Source: Diphasiastrum complanatum
Lineage: Eukaryota; Streptophyta; Lycopodiopsida; Lycopodiales; Lycopodiaceae
Direction of reading: 5' to 3'
Assembly (NCBI GenBank): GCA_029204225.1
Contig: CM055096.1
Coordinates: 34,549,143 to 34,613,142 of the forward strand
Length of the DNA: 64,000 nt
Shown here piece after piece: positions 28,401 through 35,990 of this stretch. The translations under genes and the position numbers were made by a program. Every line of letters begins with the position of its first letter. The first letter of the stretch is position 1. The notes beneath the pieces were generated by a model. The model had not been told where the DNA came from and did not search any database. It saw nothing but the letters and a program-made list of their open reading frames with translations.

Positions 28401-31219
28401 AAAAGATAGCTACAAAAGCAATGAACTCTTCAAATGAAATCAGAATCATGTTGAACCAAATGATTATGGGATCTTAAGCTCTTATACCACAAATGCCATG
28501 TGCCATACCTCTCAATCCAAGCCAAGCAAGCTAGAAAAGGGAGACAACCACCACACCTATGTTGAAGAGAACCAAAGATGAGCGATAACCACAAGCTACC
28601 ACAAAGCTCATATCAAAATGAAGCTCAAAAGGAGATAGATTCCATAATGGAAGATGGAGAGTACATGAATTCATGTGATGGAACACATGAGACCTAGCAA
28701 GATCAAAATCTCAAGGCTCACATTCACAAAAGAGGAAGAGGAGATAGAACTCCAAGTTCTCTCATTTGCAAATGAGACAAAAAATCCCAAAAGTGATGTC
28801 TCTTACCTACTTATAGACAATCCCCTAACTTAACTAAACATAACTACCTTGGAGGATCGTTAGCCCTTGTTAAGTCTTATTAAGTGTATTTGGGACCTTG
28901 TCGGCCTATTATCCTAATTGAAATACTTTGGAGGGCCTAAAGAAGGAAGCACCTTATTCTTAAGGCTCATAAGCTTGATGTACTAAAAGTACATGATGTT
29001 TTTCAGAAGCTTTTATCCACAATCAGCTCTAGAATATTCTAGAGGCAACCTGCTGTGTTTTCTGGCTGAAATCTACAGATAAGCTTACCTTCCAATTGGA
29101 GATACTTTCCAACAAGTGTTGAACCAACATTCAACCAAAGATGCAGGCCACGTTCTGGAACATGATCCGGGACGGAACGCAATTTTTTTTCGTTTTTTTG
29201 TTTTCAAACCTGCCAATATGGGGTATCATGTGAAAGGATTTCAAAAGAGCAGTTCTGTTGCTTGGTTTCAAATAGTTAACCCCCAATATCTGCTAGTCAC
29301 TTCAATCAGATACTAAAGCAAATTGTTTTTGCAGATATAACATTGGCTAATCATTTCATTTGTATCTGCCTGCTGCTATTCATTGGTCATTTGGATTGCA
29401 ACTAGCTATGGATCCCTCCACAACGAGAAAAAAATTTGCAAATTTTTTTGCATCCGGGACACAGTTTCGTCCCGGATCGCTAGCAATCCGGATCGTTTTT
29501 GCAGCAGATTGCGCTCCGCTGCAACTAAGCATTCAACAAGGAAAAGGATTATGTAAATTTTTCCTTGACTCCAACAACGATTCTAGAAAAATTTTGGTGC
29601 TTCTTAAAGGAAAAGCTTCTATTAGATGTAAGTGGGTTTAAAATTATGGAGCCCTCTTGGGTGTAATCCCAGAATATGGAGCTCTCTGGATGGAGTCTTT
29701 TGACCTCTCTCCAAGTGCAATTTGTGGCCAAGCTTTTCACAGCAAATAATAAGTTTGTTAATGTGCATTTAGAGGCAAATTGTGAAAATTTGGGTTCATA
29801 CTCTCGTTTCACTGCTACCATGCTCAATGAGAGGACTTGCCGATAATTTCCATAATATGCCTCTGAATGCACATTATCTAGCTCAAAATATGTAATTTAA
29901 GGATGCATCTCTCTGCCAAAATATAATTAGAGCAGAAACCTTTATGACAACTGAATCCAACAAGAATGTCCAGAACAAAAATAGCATCACCTGCAAGTGC
30001 TTCTTCCTGTAACTTATCTCCTTCACTGAGTTTGCGCCCACTGGAAGCAAGCTTGAAGTCTGGCTTATGTGAGTTCAGAGTGTTAGCTGTCCCTCCCAAG
30101 TTATGATCCTGCTCGTGATCTGTTTCTGACTTTACCTGAAAATCACTTCTGTTCTGTAGATGCAGATCATACTTTATTGCAGAACAAGATGCCCTTGAGT
30201 TGTTTACATTAAAAGAAGGTAAATTTCCACATGGAGGAGCTGCATCATTGGAAAAATCTAGTTCCAATTTTTCTGAAGAGTCAAACTTGGCATGTCTTAA
30301 AGGTTCGGAAGCAGGTCCATAAAACACATCTGCAACAGTATTTGTTTTAGATCCTATTTCAATCCCGTCTTGTTTTGGTCTTTTGCAAAAGCTCGATGTG
30401 CCAGCTTCAAAAGATCTTTTCTCTGAGAAAAGAAAAAGCACAATCATCTTAATAAATCTCTTGTTTTTGAAAAAATCTGCTCGAAGTATGGGTGTGGTTT
30501 GAATAAAATATGCAGCTAATTTTTATCTTTTGATTTCTAGGCTGGTCAAAGTATCTTCAATGCTTCACAATCTAAAATCACTAGACAACCTGATGTCTCC
30601 ATAGAGCGCATTGGTTTATGTTCAAATCGAGCATCTACGTGATGGTCATATAGAGCATCGATACCGTCATCCTCGTATAACTGCTGACCTTCCTGGCTAT
30701 CAATAGTTGTGTGTTTCTCCTATTAACATAGTCAAATGCCAAGAATGATCATTATTAAGAGGAGTAACTACACTATACACGCTCATGTTAAACAATACGT
30801 GCCCTGACCTGATCAGCTTGTCTCTGAAATGCAAGATCGGCCAATAAATTGAAGTTGTCAGCTTCAAGAGTGTCCCAGGTATGACTCTACAATCCCAAAA
30901 CCACAAAACACATCCCAGTCACAGTAATCCATGGGCACAGCCAAGTCAATAGTTGAGAACTAAAAGATGCTCAGTCGAAATCCAGAGCACACAAGAGAAT
31001 GACCAATGTCACAATTCAGCTGAAGACATATTTTGTCTCCACTTAAACAACAAAGTCCTCAGAAAAGCATCTCTTAAATGTAAATGGAATTTTCGACCAT
31101 CTAAATTGCATATGCACCTTCAGGGCATCTTTGAGAACTGACAACACAAACTTCTCCTTCAGCTGAAGCTTTTTCATGGCTGCTAAAGCCTGCTTCTTCT
31201 TTGTTTTGTCTACTTGCAT
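4299..31219 (-). CDS. SUVR-type histone H3K9 methyltransferase (WIYLD + pre-SET/SET/post-SET), nine exons over 27 kb
   Basis: Coding exons in order: 31118-31219, 30809-30886, 30590-30719, 29991-30422, 25058-26193, 20221-20486, 7257-7323, 7051-7101, 4299-4406. They sum to 2,370 nt with every GT-AG junction in phase, giving 789 residues. Domains: WIYLD about 8-58, split by the first intron; an acidic, low-complexity linker about 60-500; Cys-rich pre-SET about 505-626; SET about 627-758; post-SET CRCGSRFC at 771-778. SET motifs GWGVR (635-639), FINHRC (711-716) and EELTWDY (750-756) are all present. Family knowledge: SUVR1/2/4 act in the nucleus; SUVR4 binds ubiquitin through WIYLD and methylates H3K9 at transposons, using S-adenosylmethionine. 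One oddity is DYE at 755-757 where the family usually has DYG. The family call is strong. The exon structure is inferred and not transcript-tested. Confidence 0.9.
4436..4514. repeat. (GA)n microsatellite next to SUVR exon 9
   Basis: Uninterrupted GA array of about 79 bp. It reads as CT on the SUVR sense strand and forms an over-long polypyrimidine tract before the last exon. Confidence 0.95.
4515..6140. other. SUVR intron 8, no gene seen
   Basis: Intronic filler. At 5,396-5,450 there is a cluster of GTTCCAGAATGGAAC-like palindromic words resembling the ends of the MITEs described elsewhere, but I could not find paired termini or target duplications. A near-palindrome CATTTCAAATATTGAAATG lies near 6,018. 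Confidence 0.5.
6141..6211. repeat. (GA)n microsatellite
   Basis: Uninterrupted GA array of about 70 bp within SUVR intron 8, preceded by a G8 run. Confidence 0.95.
6384..6461. repeat. (GA)n microsatellite
   Basis: Second uninterrupted GA array in SUVR intron 8, about 78 bp. The stretch between the arrays repeats CCTCC/GGAGG words. Confidence 0.95.
7051..7101 (-). CDS. SUVR exon 8: SET motif EELTW (51 bp)
   Basis: 17 codons, VAYFTNRVVEVREELTW, between acceptor TTGGTGCAG and donor TGG|GTATGTG. It continues directly into DY of exon 9 and equals the conserved (L/V)AFFTxRxVxxxEELTW of the family. Confidence 0.92.
7257..7323 (-). CDS. SUVR exon 7: SET catalytic segment (67 bp)
   Basis: Found by searching for the missing part of SET. 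After AATACAG the base G completes Arg, then CYDANVLDIPILIESTDRHY and YH, donor CAT|GTACAC. This supplies the Cys of NHxC and the expected N-x-x-x-IPV-like strand. Frame and spacing match SUVR proteins exactly. Confidence 0.9.
7375..7476. repeat. (CT)n plus (CTCG)n microsatellite
   Basis: About 84 bp of CT followed by (GCTC)n, lying 52 bp upstream of SUVR exon 7 on the sense strand, where it reads GA. Confidence 0.95.
7741..8600 (+). mobile_element. LINE fragment (RT to 3' region), sense +
   Basis: Decayed reverse-transcriptase pieces in several frames match the better copy at 15-17.5 kb: GHIIANVYGTILQ at about 7,747, a segment like LSPTLFGLYVDELE at about 8,120-8,160, and LFDTLVMPTVVNVAETW near 8,250. 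It contains a local duplication of the stretch around ACTGAGACCAAA (about 7,790-7,880). Multiple stops and shifts show an old dead copy. Confidence 0.7.
8600..9345 (-). mobile_element. Possible Ty1/copia LTR and flank (fossil)
   Basis: Lies on the 3' side of the copia fossil at 9,354-10,675. On the - strand there is a TATA-like ATATAAAC near 9,030 and the composition differs from the neighbouring LINE pieces. LTR ends were not identified, so this is a weak call by position only. Confidence 0.25.
9138..9168. repeat. Short inverted repeat (hairpin)
   Basis: GGCGTGGAGT and ACTCCACGCC form a perfect 10-bp stem around an 11-nt AT-rich loop. Function unknown. It may belong to the adjacent retroelement. 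Confidence 0.6.
9354..10675 (-). mobile_element. Ty1/copia fossil: gag and start of pol
   Basis: Fossil retrotransposon in SUVR intron 6. Recognisable parts from 10.6 kb downward: the copia gag domain (with AWERLKQKYEV), a zinc-knuckle region (CDHCHKPGHTANKCWF and a second CxxC box), a protease/gag-pre-integrase region (DGSRHDVKGIGTVQL, LWHRRMYHLN). It is incomplete, with several breaks, and cannot be active. Confidence 0.85.
10850..12600 (-). mobile_element. LINE fragment with ORF1, EN and RT, antisense
   Basis: Reads on the - strand: ORF1-like protein at 12,168-12,545 (VLKKGxKPxAPIS; SAWRTTRDNATLLIRFNSLG), a piece of apurinic endonuclease near 11,980-12,080 (like LDGDDLGVTKTFDDSLGPV), and reverse transcriptase near 11,150-11,330 (DGCRLGDILIAILLYA, then LDYLLAFCLRYGLGMNI). 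The RT catalytic box has become YAVD. Many stops and shifts; 5' and 3' ends not visible. Confidence 0.75.
12168..12545 (-). pseudogene. LINE ORF1 fragment
   Basis: 125-codon open piece homologous to the fuller ORF1 at 18,197-19,219: shared KKGxKPxAPIS, AAKxFLxTTL and GLDSAWRTTRD segments, ending near KWKKGVKPSRRLGRQVDE. It lacks the N-terminal coiled coil. Confidence 0.7.
12950..13925 (-). mobile_element. LINE 3'-region fragment, antisense
   Basis: Near 13,850 the - strand encodes a decayed DALVTPTTLYNAETW, matching DTIVTPTTLYAVETW of the 15-17.5 kb copy. The rest is highly decayed. It ends where a copia fragment begins at 13,934. Confidence 0.55.
13934..14429 (-). mobile_element. Ty1/copia fossil fragment (gag-pre-integrase)
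   Basis: Encodes FRLGHLNFNSIQQMS, CESCIISKHVRSPF and LLDLVHSDIF, almost the same as the copia element at 41.9-45.4 kb (its 43.3-43.7 kb part), so it is the same family. A short broken fragment. Confidence 0.85.
14590..15066. mobile_element. Ty3/gypsy reverse-transcriptase fossil, two orientations
   Basis: The + strand at about 14,590-14,720 resembles the start of gypsy RT (DVFPFKLAHGLPPKRAVDHS). The - strand from about 15,066 to 14,790 resembles the following RT core (GGAKYFTIIDLRIGYQHI; FLVLPFGLKNPSTTFQHMMN). The opposite orientations show rearrangement or two insertions. Broken. Confidence 0.7.
15040..17560 (+). mobile_element. LINE, 5'-truncated, with long EN-RT open frame and 3' end
   Basis: Non-LTR retrotransposon copy in SUVR intron 6. 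The endonuclease part has GDFNART and LSDHSFLSF, the reverse transcriptase has FVDFKKAFDSVPRSLL, GVKQGCCLS and the catalytic YADDVVL, followed by FNTSRAF and TPTTLYAVETW. The zinc-finger C-terminus is missing compared with the 33-35 kb copy. The 3' end is CTTTTGGCATGGAAAAGAC, then TTAATAAAG, followed by a T/C-rich tail. Confidence 0.9.
15069..16877 (+). pseudogene. LINE ORF2 fragment (endonuclease + reverse transcriptase)
   Basis: 602 codons without a stop, from inside the endonuclease to just past the RT YADD box (TAG at 16,875). In a living element ORF2 would nick and reverse-transcribe at the target. Between roughly 15,850 and 16,020 the frame reads poorly while another frame gives PWYDTECRSLHHLLTHARI, so compensating frameshifts lie at both edges. 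The first ATG is arbitrary, because the true N-terminus is lost. The length of the open frame suggests a fairly recent death. Confidence 0.85.
17590..19225 (-). mobile_element. LINE copy, 5' half plus 3' end, antisense
   Basis: Reads on the - strand: ORF1 (19,219 to 18,197), then the start of ORF2 endonuclease near 18,140-18,050 (GVWNCDGIHSSSIAGD, ITSRDLLFFMESHE), then directly the C-terminal zinc-finger region near 17,930-17,800 (HEVEYEEHFIFRCPTYY). The middle of ORF2 is missing. A 45-bp direct repeat occurs near 17,690-17,770. It lies head-on against the + copy, which ends at about 17,560. Confidence 0.75.
18197..19219 (-). pseudogene. LINE ORF1 (RNA-binding chaperone type), one in-frame stop
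   Basis: About 341 codons in one frame with a single TAG at 18,845-18,847. The N-terminal 110 residues are Ala/Pro/Val-rich. Then comes a predicted coiled coil (WQEISQLKGTVSSLINEKNM...SKVASLEQSIG), an RRM-like part (HNIRVRGIPDTQD; TTLIIRFTSLGSRRDAM), and a C-terminal part (DDLTYIQVEERRKAFQVA). This is the L1 ORF1p layout of coiled coil, RRM and C-terminal domain. Such proteins coat LINE RNA. The short 12.2-12.5 kb fragment belongs to the same family. Confidence 0.8.
19427..19472. repeat. (GA)n microsatellite and adjacent GAT-rich repeat
   Basis: GA array, followed at about 19,485-19,530 by an imperfect GATGAT/GGTGAT repeat. Preceded by a G13-like run near 19,343. All lie on the 5' side of the antisense LINE ORF1. 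Confidence 0.9.
20221..20486 (-). CDS. SUVR exon 6: N-terminal SET domain
   Basis: 88 codons plus two bases after TGGTTGCAG. Starts VFWAPHGKGWGVRTLENLPA, the SET-N cofactor motif, and ends with the catalytic FINHR, whose Arg codon is split by the donor CACAG|GTACAG. It is followed by a 12.9-kb intron full of retroelements. Confidence 0.93.
21290..21870 (+). mobile_element. LINE RT fragment, sense +
   Basis: Decayed piece in SUVR intron 5 with LYIDELE near 21,328, a DD box as YTDDIMPVSP near 21,405, FNTSRSF near 21,519 and SSTYLGVLFTRPIFSMR at about 21,590. Same family as the 15-17.5 kb copy. Confidence 0.75.
21870..22450 (-). mobile_element. LINE RT and C-terminal fragment, antisense
   Basis: The - strand has LSPTLFGLYMDELE near 22,350-22,300 and CRIFNTLVTPMALY near 22,120, in the normal RT-to-C-terminus order. 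It abuts the + fragment at about 21,870. Confidence 0.65.
22460..23060 (-). mobile_element. LINE 3'-region fragment, antisense
   Basis: The - strand near 23,030 reads a decayed DTLVAPTTMYAAR. It is separate from the previous piece because C-terminal sequence here precedes RT sequence. Highly decayed. Confidence 0.5.
23180..23870. repeat. GC-rich segment with diverged internal direct repeat, unclassified
   Basis: Clearly richer in G+C than the surroundings. The words GCCCTTGCCAATACTTGG to GTAACTGGACTCTAACAA (about 23,529-23,612) recur in diverged form at about 23,765-23,850 (GCCCTCGCCAATACCATGG to CAACTGGCGTCTAAC). It could be part of an LTR or an unknown element. No coding frame is convincing. 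Confidence 0.45.
25058..26193 (-). CDS. SUVR exon 5: linker and complete pre-SET domain
   Basis: 1,136 nt, acceptor ATCTCAG, donor GAG|GTGAGT. The C-terminal half is diagnostic for SUVR proteins: DISRGEENIPIPLAG, then FYYTSKCVIYQNAPVTFSLA, then a zinc-cluster series (CCSSCFGDCLNSPIACAC, YYCPSMSSC, CWRKCGCDKRCGNRVVQRG). These cysteines bind the triangular zinc cluster that holds the SET domain. Confidence 0.93.
26495..26917. mobile_element. hAT-type MITE, family A, copy 2
   Basis: 423-bp element in SUVR intron 4 with a perfect 8-bp target duplication GATAAAAG at 26,487-26,494 and 26,918-26,925. Termini CATAGAA...TTCTATG are inverted. Subterminal GAACCGT/ACGGTTC clusters occur at both ends, as in copy 1 (3,263-3,711). 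The interior (rich in AATCTGATGGA and CAGCGGAA words) differs from copy 1. Confidence 0.85.
27394..27857. mobile_element. hAT-type MITE, family B, copy 1
   Basis: 464-bp element in SUVR intron 4, perfect 8-bp target duplication TTCTAAAT at 27,386-27,393 and 27,858-27,865. Termini CAAAGATGCAG and CTGCAACTGAG are imperfect inverted repeats. Both ends carry CCGGAACG / GATCCGG palindromic words. The interior is close to copy 2, including GCCAATATGGGGTATCATG. Confidence 0.85.
29136..29529. mobile_element. hAT-type MITE, family B, copy 2
   Basis: 394-bp element in SUVR intron 4 with perfect 8-bp target duplication CATTCAAC at 29,128-29,135 and 29,530-29,537. Starts CAAAGATGCAGGCC and ends CTGCAACTAAG. 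Same orientation and interior as copy 1 but shorter, having lost part of the CCGGAACG-rich left end. Confidence 0.85.
29991..30422 (-). CDS. SUVR exon 4: serine/acid-rich linker
   Basis: 432 nt after TTTCTCAG, beginning KRSFEAGTSSFCKRPKQDG and ending at GCACTTGCAG|GTGATG. Typical disordered SUVR linker with the basic patch CKRPKQ, a possible nuclear localisation signal. Phase 1 out joins G|GC TGG of exon 5. Confidence 0.8.
30590..30719 (-). CDS. SUVR exon 3: acidic linker
   Basis: Begins GAG AAA CAC after AATAG (EKHTTIDSQEG), runs 43 codons plus one base and ends at TCAG|GTTGTC. It is too short to stand out as an open frame, but its phase (0 in, 1 out) exactly bridges exons 2 and 4. No domain was recognised. 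It is the least certain exon. Confidence 0.6.
30809..30886 (-). CDS. SUVR exon 2: second half of WIYLD domain
   Basis: 26 codons, SHTWDTLEADNFNLLADLAF and onward, matching the WE-x-IEaENYRvLADAIF end of WIYLD. Acceptor TTGTAG, donor CAG|GTCAGG, phase 0 at both ends. The join with exon 1 is about two residues shorter than usual between the LK helix and the Trp. Confidence 0.8.
31118..31219 (-). CDS. SUVR exon 1: first half of WIYLD domain
   Basis: 34 codons from ATG at 31219, beginning MQVDKTKKKQALAAMKKLQL and ending KDALK before the donor AAG|GTGCAT. The basic KKxALxAMKKL helix is the hallmark start of WIYLD. A good acceptor (TTATCGCAG) lies just upstream and would leave 5'UTR at 31220-31250, so a non-coding first exon probably exists further upstream. 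Confidence 0.8.
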
Positions 31220-31639
31220 GGTTAATGTTTTCCCAGACTAACACTTCCACCTGCGATAACAAGACGTCAGAAATTAAACACTTGAAGGAAGAGCAACAAC
31301 TCTTTTGTCTAAGTTCACTATCAAATCTTTAGCATAATGGTTGTCCTCCTTATATAATATTTTCCTAGATCTATCTTATGTAAAAGCTATGCTAAAGCAA
31401 AAAGCAAATACCTAAAATTAGTGTCTATATTAGATAAACGCCCTCACTAATTACCAAGTCTAGAATTTGAGCCCAATTATAAGCTCTTCAACACCCTACT
31501 ACATGCCTAGAAGTTTGACTAGTCGAAGAACTTTGTGAAATAGTATAGGCCCCTAAAATAGCACGCAAGCATGGCCTAGTAACGAAAGGGGTACAAAATA
31601 GAAATTTGCTAACACTCCCCCTTAATGTTTACTTTGCTA

Positions 31640-31995
31640 TCTATCACTCCTAGAAGTTCTCTAAACTTGTCAAATTCATTTTAAGAATATCCACAACTTG
31701 CTCTTCTACTGGACAATAAATAAGCTCAACTTCAAGACTTTGAAGTTTCTCTCTAATAAATTGTTGTTGTAATTCAATATGCTTCATCCAACTATGAAAA
31801 CCGGAGTCTTTGCCAACTTGACGCAACTCTAGTTATCACACTGAAGTTTTGTAGGTGTTTCTTGTACCATATGAAGATCATGTAGAACCCATTATAACCA
31901 AATTGCCTAACATGCTACACTCGTAGTAGCTCGATACTCTGCCTATATAGACCCCGTGCTACTCTCCGTACTTCAATCCCCAGAAAAAACCATAG
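31640..31995 (-). mobile_element. Ty1/copia fossil fragment (RNase H region)
   Basis: The - strand translation recalls the end of copia pol (AEYxA, WLxWIL, DNxSAI, HGRTKHIEI-like order). It lies about 420 bp upstream of the SUVR start codon. A short, heavily decayed fragment. Confidence 0.55.
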
Positions 31996-32239
31996 TGAAC
32001 CAAAATCTTTCATGTCAAACTCTGATGAGAGATCTTTCTTAATGTTCCGAATCAAAACATGATTGGATCTCCCTCACAGGACATTCTTGTATCTTTATGA
32101 GATCCCATCTGATGAGAGAGGACATCGATACTTACAATAACCTTCTTTCCTACAATGTCAAAAAGCATGTACACTGTTTTTTTATCACCATCCATTTTGT
32201 TGACGTGTTTTTGCACTTGCAAATTGTCTCTTTATACCA

Positions 32240-33250
32240 TTGGCCTTGCAAAACACTTTAATTATGTGGAGAGATACTCTCCCCCTTTATCTGGGCGGAG
32301 TATCTACCTATTTCTTTTTCCACCTGTGCCTACAGCAATCTGGTCAGCGACCAGTTCATGCATATAAACGACTGCTGTCCCTCAGCATTCTCCAGCAATC
32401 CAGGGAAAAAATTGGATTAACTACCCTGTAGCTACCTATTGGCTGTTCACAGCTGGTCATATGACTGATCTGTCCCGAAGTTTCTTCAGCAACTCCTACA
32501 AAAACATTGTCAGCAGCAATCCAGGCCAGCAAATTTGCAGTTGTCCTTGCAACGACTGCCTTGCAGCAATACTTCAGCAGCGAGGGTCTCCAATATGATC
32601 TGAAAAGTAGCGTTCTCTCTCCAATGATGTCCTTCAATAAAGTGATCCTTTTAGCAGTAGAGATCCTTCAAGTTCAAATTCTCTCAGAAGTTGTCTTCCA
32701 AAAGCATCCCTGTCCTTGCAGCAGATAGCTCACTCAGCCTCTTAGCTGACCGGTAGCAACACACTGTATCTCACATCTGAACATGGCGCTCTGATACCTT
32801 GGCAGTAAAATGCAGTAAAAACAGTCCAATAGACGACAACAGGGACAAAGTGCACCCATGGGCCGCAGGTGGGATAGCATCCCCACCACCTAGCCACCTA
32901 CCATCCCTTTGACCCCAAAAGGCTGGTATCAGGGGACAAGGGAACATTGTTTACTTTGAGCTTTATATGGAGGCTGTTATGCATCTGAACTTTGCTTATG
33001 GGATATTTCTCGTACCTTCTCTGGGTGCCACAAGCTCAAGGACACCCATTGTGCACAGCTTGCAAACTGATCCTCTAACAGGGAGAAGTCTGTATCTCCA
33101 TTCCATTCATCCTACCTTGTGCTAATGTATTAAGAATACTCGTTAGCCAACTCTAGTCCTCGTGATACTTAGACTTACTCTCCTGAGTGGTTCTGGTAGT
33201 ATGGGATAGCATAGCTAGCAGCCTAACAATAGACAATATTGTAATACCCA
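32240..33250 (-). mobile_element. Ty1/copia fossil with primer-binding site, possible LTR
   Basis: A stretch near 32,260-32,310 matches the integrase region of the 42-45 kb copia. At 32,786-32,799 the - strand reads GGTATCAGAGCGC, the tRNA-iMet primer site used by many plant copia elements, implying a 5' LTR starting about 32,800. LTR outer end not found. Broken remnant. Confidence 0.5.
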
Positions 33251-33299
33251 CAATTTGGGAATGGCATGTATCAACTATGTCTGCATCGCTAATTGGTTG

Positions 33300-35545
33300 A
33301 GTTAGATTGTCCCATGCTTCGGCTCCTTTGTGGTGGTGTTGTTATCTAGCTCTTCCTTGGGAATCTTTACAGTACACCTCGGCCTCTTATATAACTCGTC
33401 CTCGAGTGCCTTCTAGTAGAGGTTCATCCCACTTGCTCCCCCTCCCCCTCCAACAGATCTATGAGAATGGACCGAATATGCCACCACTCTAAACACAGAG
33501 CCCACCACTGAATCTGAGCTACTAATTCATGTTGTCGATATACTTTCTCCTATCCTAACCACATTACTTCACCGAGCCATTGTTTCTGGTTTTCCTCCAT
33601 CTTGGTGTACTAACATAATCCATCACATCACAAAAGTGGTGATCTCATGATTGGTCATGTGATTGCAAAGCTATATGGCCCAATTCTACAGTCAGCTGTG
33701 AGCTCAGAAGCAAAATCCATGAGACTATTTGCTATGGGTTACGCTGGGTTCAAGGCCCATTCTACCACTGATCATATCCTTACTCTCAAAGCTATCAGTG
33801 AGGAGGCCAGAATAGATGTGAGAGGGTCTTTTGTTGTTTTGTGGAATCTGGACTTCTAGAAAAACTTTGATTTTGTTCCACACTCTTTGCTTATTCAAAA
33901 AACCCGTGAATTGGGCTTACATAGTGTGCTTGTTATCATGGCCGTATATGAGTGGGTCTTGGGCTGTTTCAAAAGTGACCTGGGTATTTCCAAGCAAATT
34001 TTGAGCACCATTGGGTAAAAACAAGGTTGTTCCCTTTCTCCTACTCTTTTCAGGCTTTATATTGACGAGCTGGAGAGGGTTATTGATCAGTGTGGTGGTG
34101 AAGGTTGCAAACTTGGGGACAGTTTGATTGCTATTTTATTATATGCACATGATGTGATTCTAGTTTCACCGACCAAAGAGGGACTTCTGAGACAATTGGA
34201 TAGTCTCCATACTTTTTGCACCAACTGGGATTTGAGAGTTAGCATTTCGGAAGACCAAGATTATGGTCTTCAACACTTCCAGGGCTTTTCTGCAGAATCA
34301 AGCGCTTATATTCGATGGCCAACCACTGGAAGTTGTATCATCTTACACCTATTTGGGAGTTATTTTCTCCAGACCTATCCTCTATATGAGGCCGGCAGTT
34401 GCTGCTAGACTTGGGAAGGAATATTTCTTCCCTTGTCCAGCTCGAGAGGTTCTACTTCAGGAGATTTATTTGGGATGCCCCAAGCAAGTATCGACTTTTT
34501 GATACTATTGTGATTGCCACAGCCTTGGTGTACTAGTATTTCTTATTCAAATTTCTCTCACCTGCAGGTCACCAAGTTATCACGTATGATTTGAGCTAAG
34601 CCCTCAATTTTGCACCAGATCATCCTTGCGAAGTTTGCAGCTACACCACTTCAACTTGATGCCATCTTTCAGCTCATTACTTATAATCAGCAAGTTATGG
34701 AGTTCCCAGTTACAGAGATGCGATACTCTCGGCTAGCACTTACATCTTCACAACATTTTCACTCTCAAGGATATCAGCTCTCATTTTTATTCTCAATGTT
34801 CTAGCCTACTTGAGACATTTGGCATTTCCATCTCACATCTCCCTACTAGTTCCCATCATTATATCTGCCACTTTCTTTACCAAGCTTATATTCAGTGTAC
34901 TTGGAATGGTGAGTTGAGAGTCAAACCCAACTTTTATCAAACTCTTGGAGCTAGACAAGGTTGATTTGCTGATTCCACCATGCTATCTGGACTCGGGTCT
35001 CTCACATAGTCTCAAACTCCTTTTGGGCGAGCTCAAAGCCTCTTCACACCATCTTGCAGTTGAGACAAGCTATTTTCAAGGCATACCTCAAGTGGAGAGA
35101 CCTTGCCAATTGTACTATGGATGAGATTGAGACTGGGGATCACTTCATCTTCAGATGTCCACATATTCATAGAGATCAAAGACAGCGCACCATTCAGAGA
35201 TATGTTGCAGTTGAAATTATCCAATCTATCAAGAGGAGACATTTCTCATCGTCCTAGACGAAGTTAGCAACTATCAAATCCACCTCATGTGGCAACTCGT
35301 ATCACATCCTTCTACAGCATCAACAAGGCAAGCCATATCTTACTATTTTATTTTTGCCATTAGTAGCAAAGATATTTCTATAGGTCTCATTCATTTCATA
35401 TTAGTTTTATTGTAGTTAGATGTTTTTTTGTTACTATGCCGGAAACATGTCATACACTCCCATCTATACCAAATACTTGCTATGTATTTTCTTGTCTTAT
35501 ATGCCTTTTGGCATGGAAAAGACGTTAATAAAGTGCTCTCTTGCT
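33300..35545 (+). mobile_element. LINE, 5'-truncated, decayed, with 3' end
   Basis: RT pieces in several frames: GHVIAKLYGPILQSAVSSEA at 33,648, FRLYIDELERVI near 34,050, YAHDVILVSPTKEGL near 34,140 (catalytic YADD changed), FNTSRAF near 34,268. The C-terminal zinc-finger region CTMDEIETGDHFIFRCPHI is at about 35,113-35,165. The 3' end CTTTTGGCATGGAAAAGAC then TTAATAAAG is identical in layout to the 17.5-kb copy, then runs into a CT microsatellite. Confidence 0.85.
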
Positions 35546-35547
35546 CG

Positions 35548-35548
<1 letters not shown>

Positions 35549-35600
<52 letters not shown>
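35549..35600. repeat. (CT)n microsatellite at LINE 3' end
   Basis: CT array directly following the LINE 3' terminus, with CTCGCGCTCG interruptions at its start. Confidence 0.95.
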
Positions 35601-35602
<2 letters not shown>

Positions 35603-35990
35603 ACCATCTCTACAGCAAAGCAATGCTTGCTGGTTTCTCTTTGCTTGACTCATGCTTCACATGGTCATTTTTAGGTGGCTATTCTTGAATTGAAACGGAT
35701 TGTTTTGTGCAAATGCATCACCTTGAGACCCTTAAAGAGACAAAAAAATACATTCACGGGAGGTAGAGGTTCAATCTTGATATAAAGATTGATAAACGAT
35801 AAATGACAAATTGTCAGCTACAGATTGCCTTGACACTGCCAATTTTGGTAGCTAGCTTCTAGAGGTGTGGCCAAAGAAAAGCACTTAAATAGATTGTGCA
35901 AAATTCACTCCAATGCATTCCATGAAAGGAGCATTAAAGAATTATTGCCCTCATAAATGAAAGAACATAATACAATATATTCTCACAATG

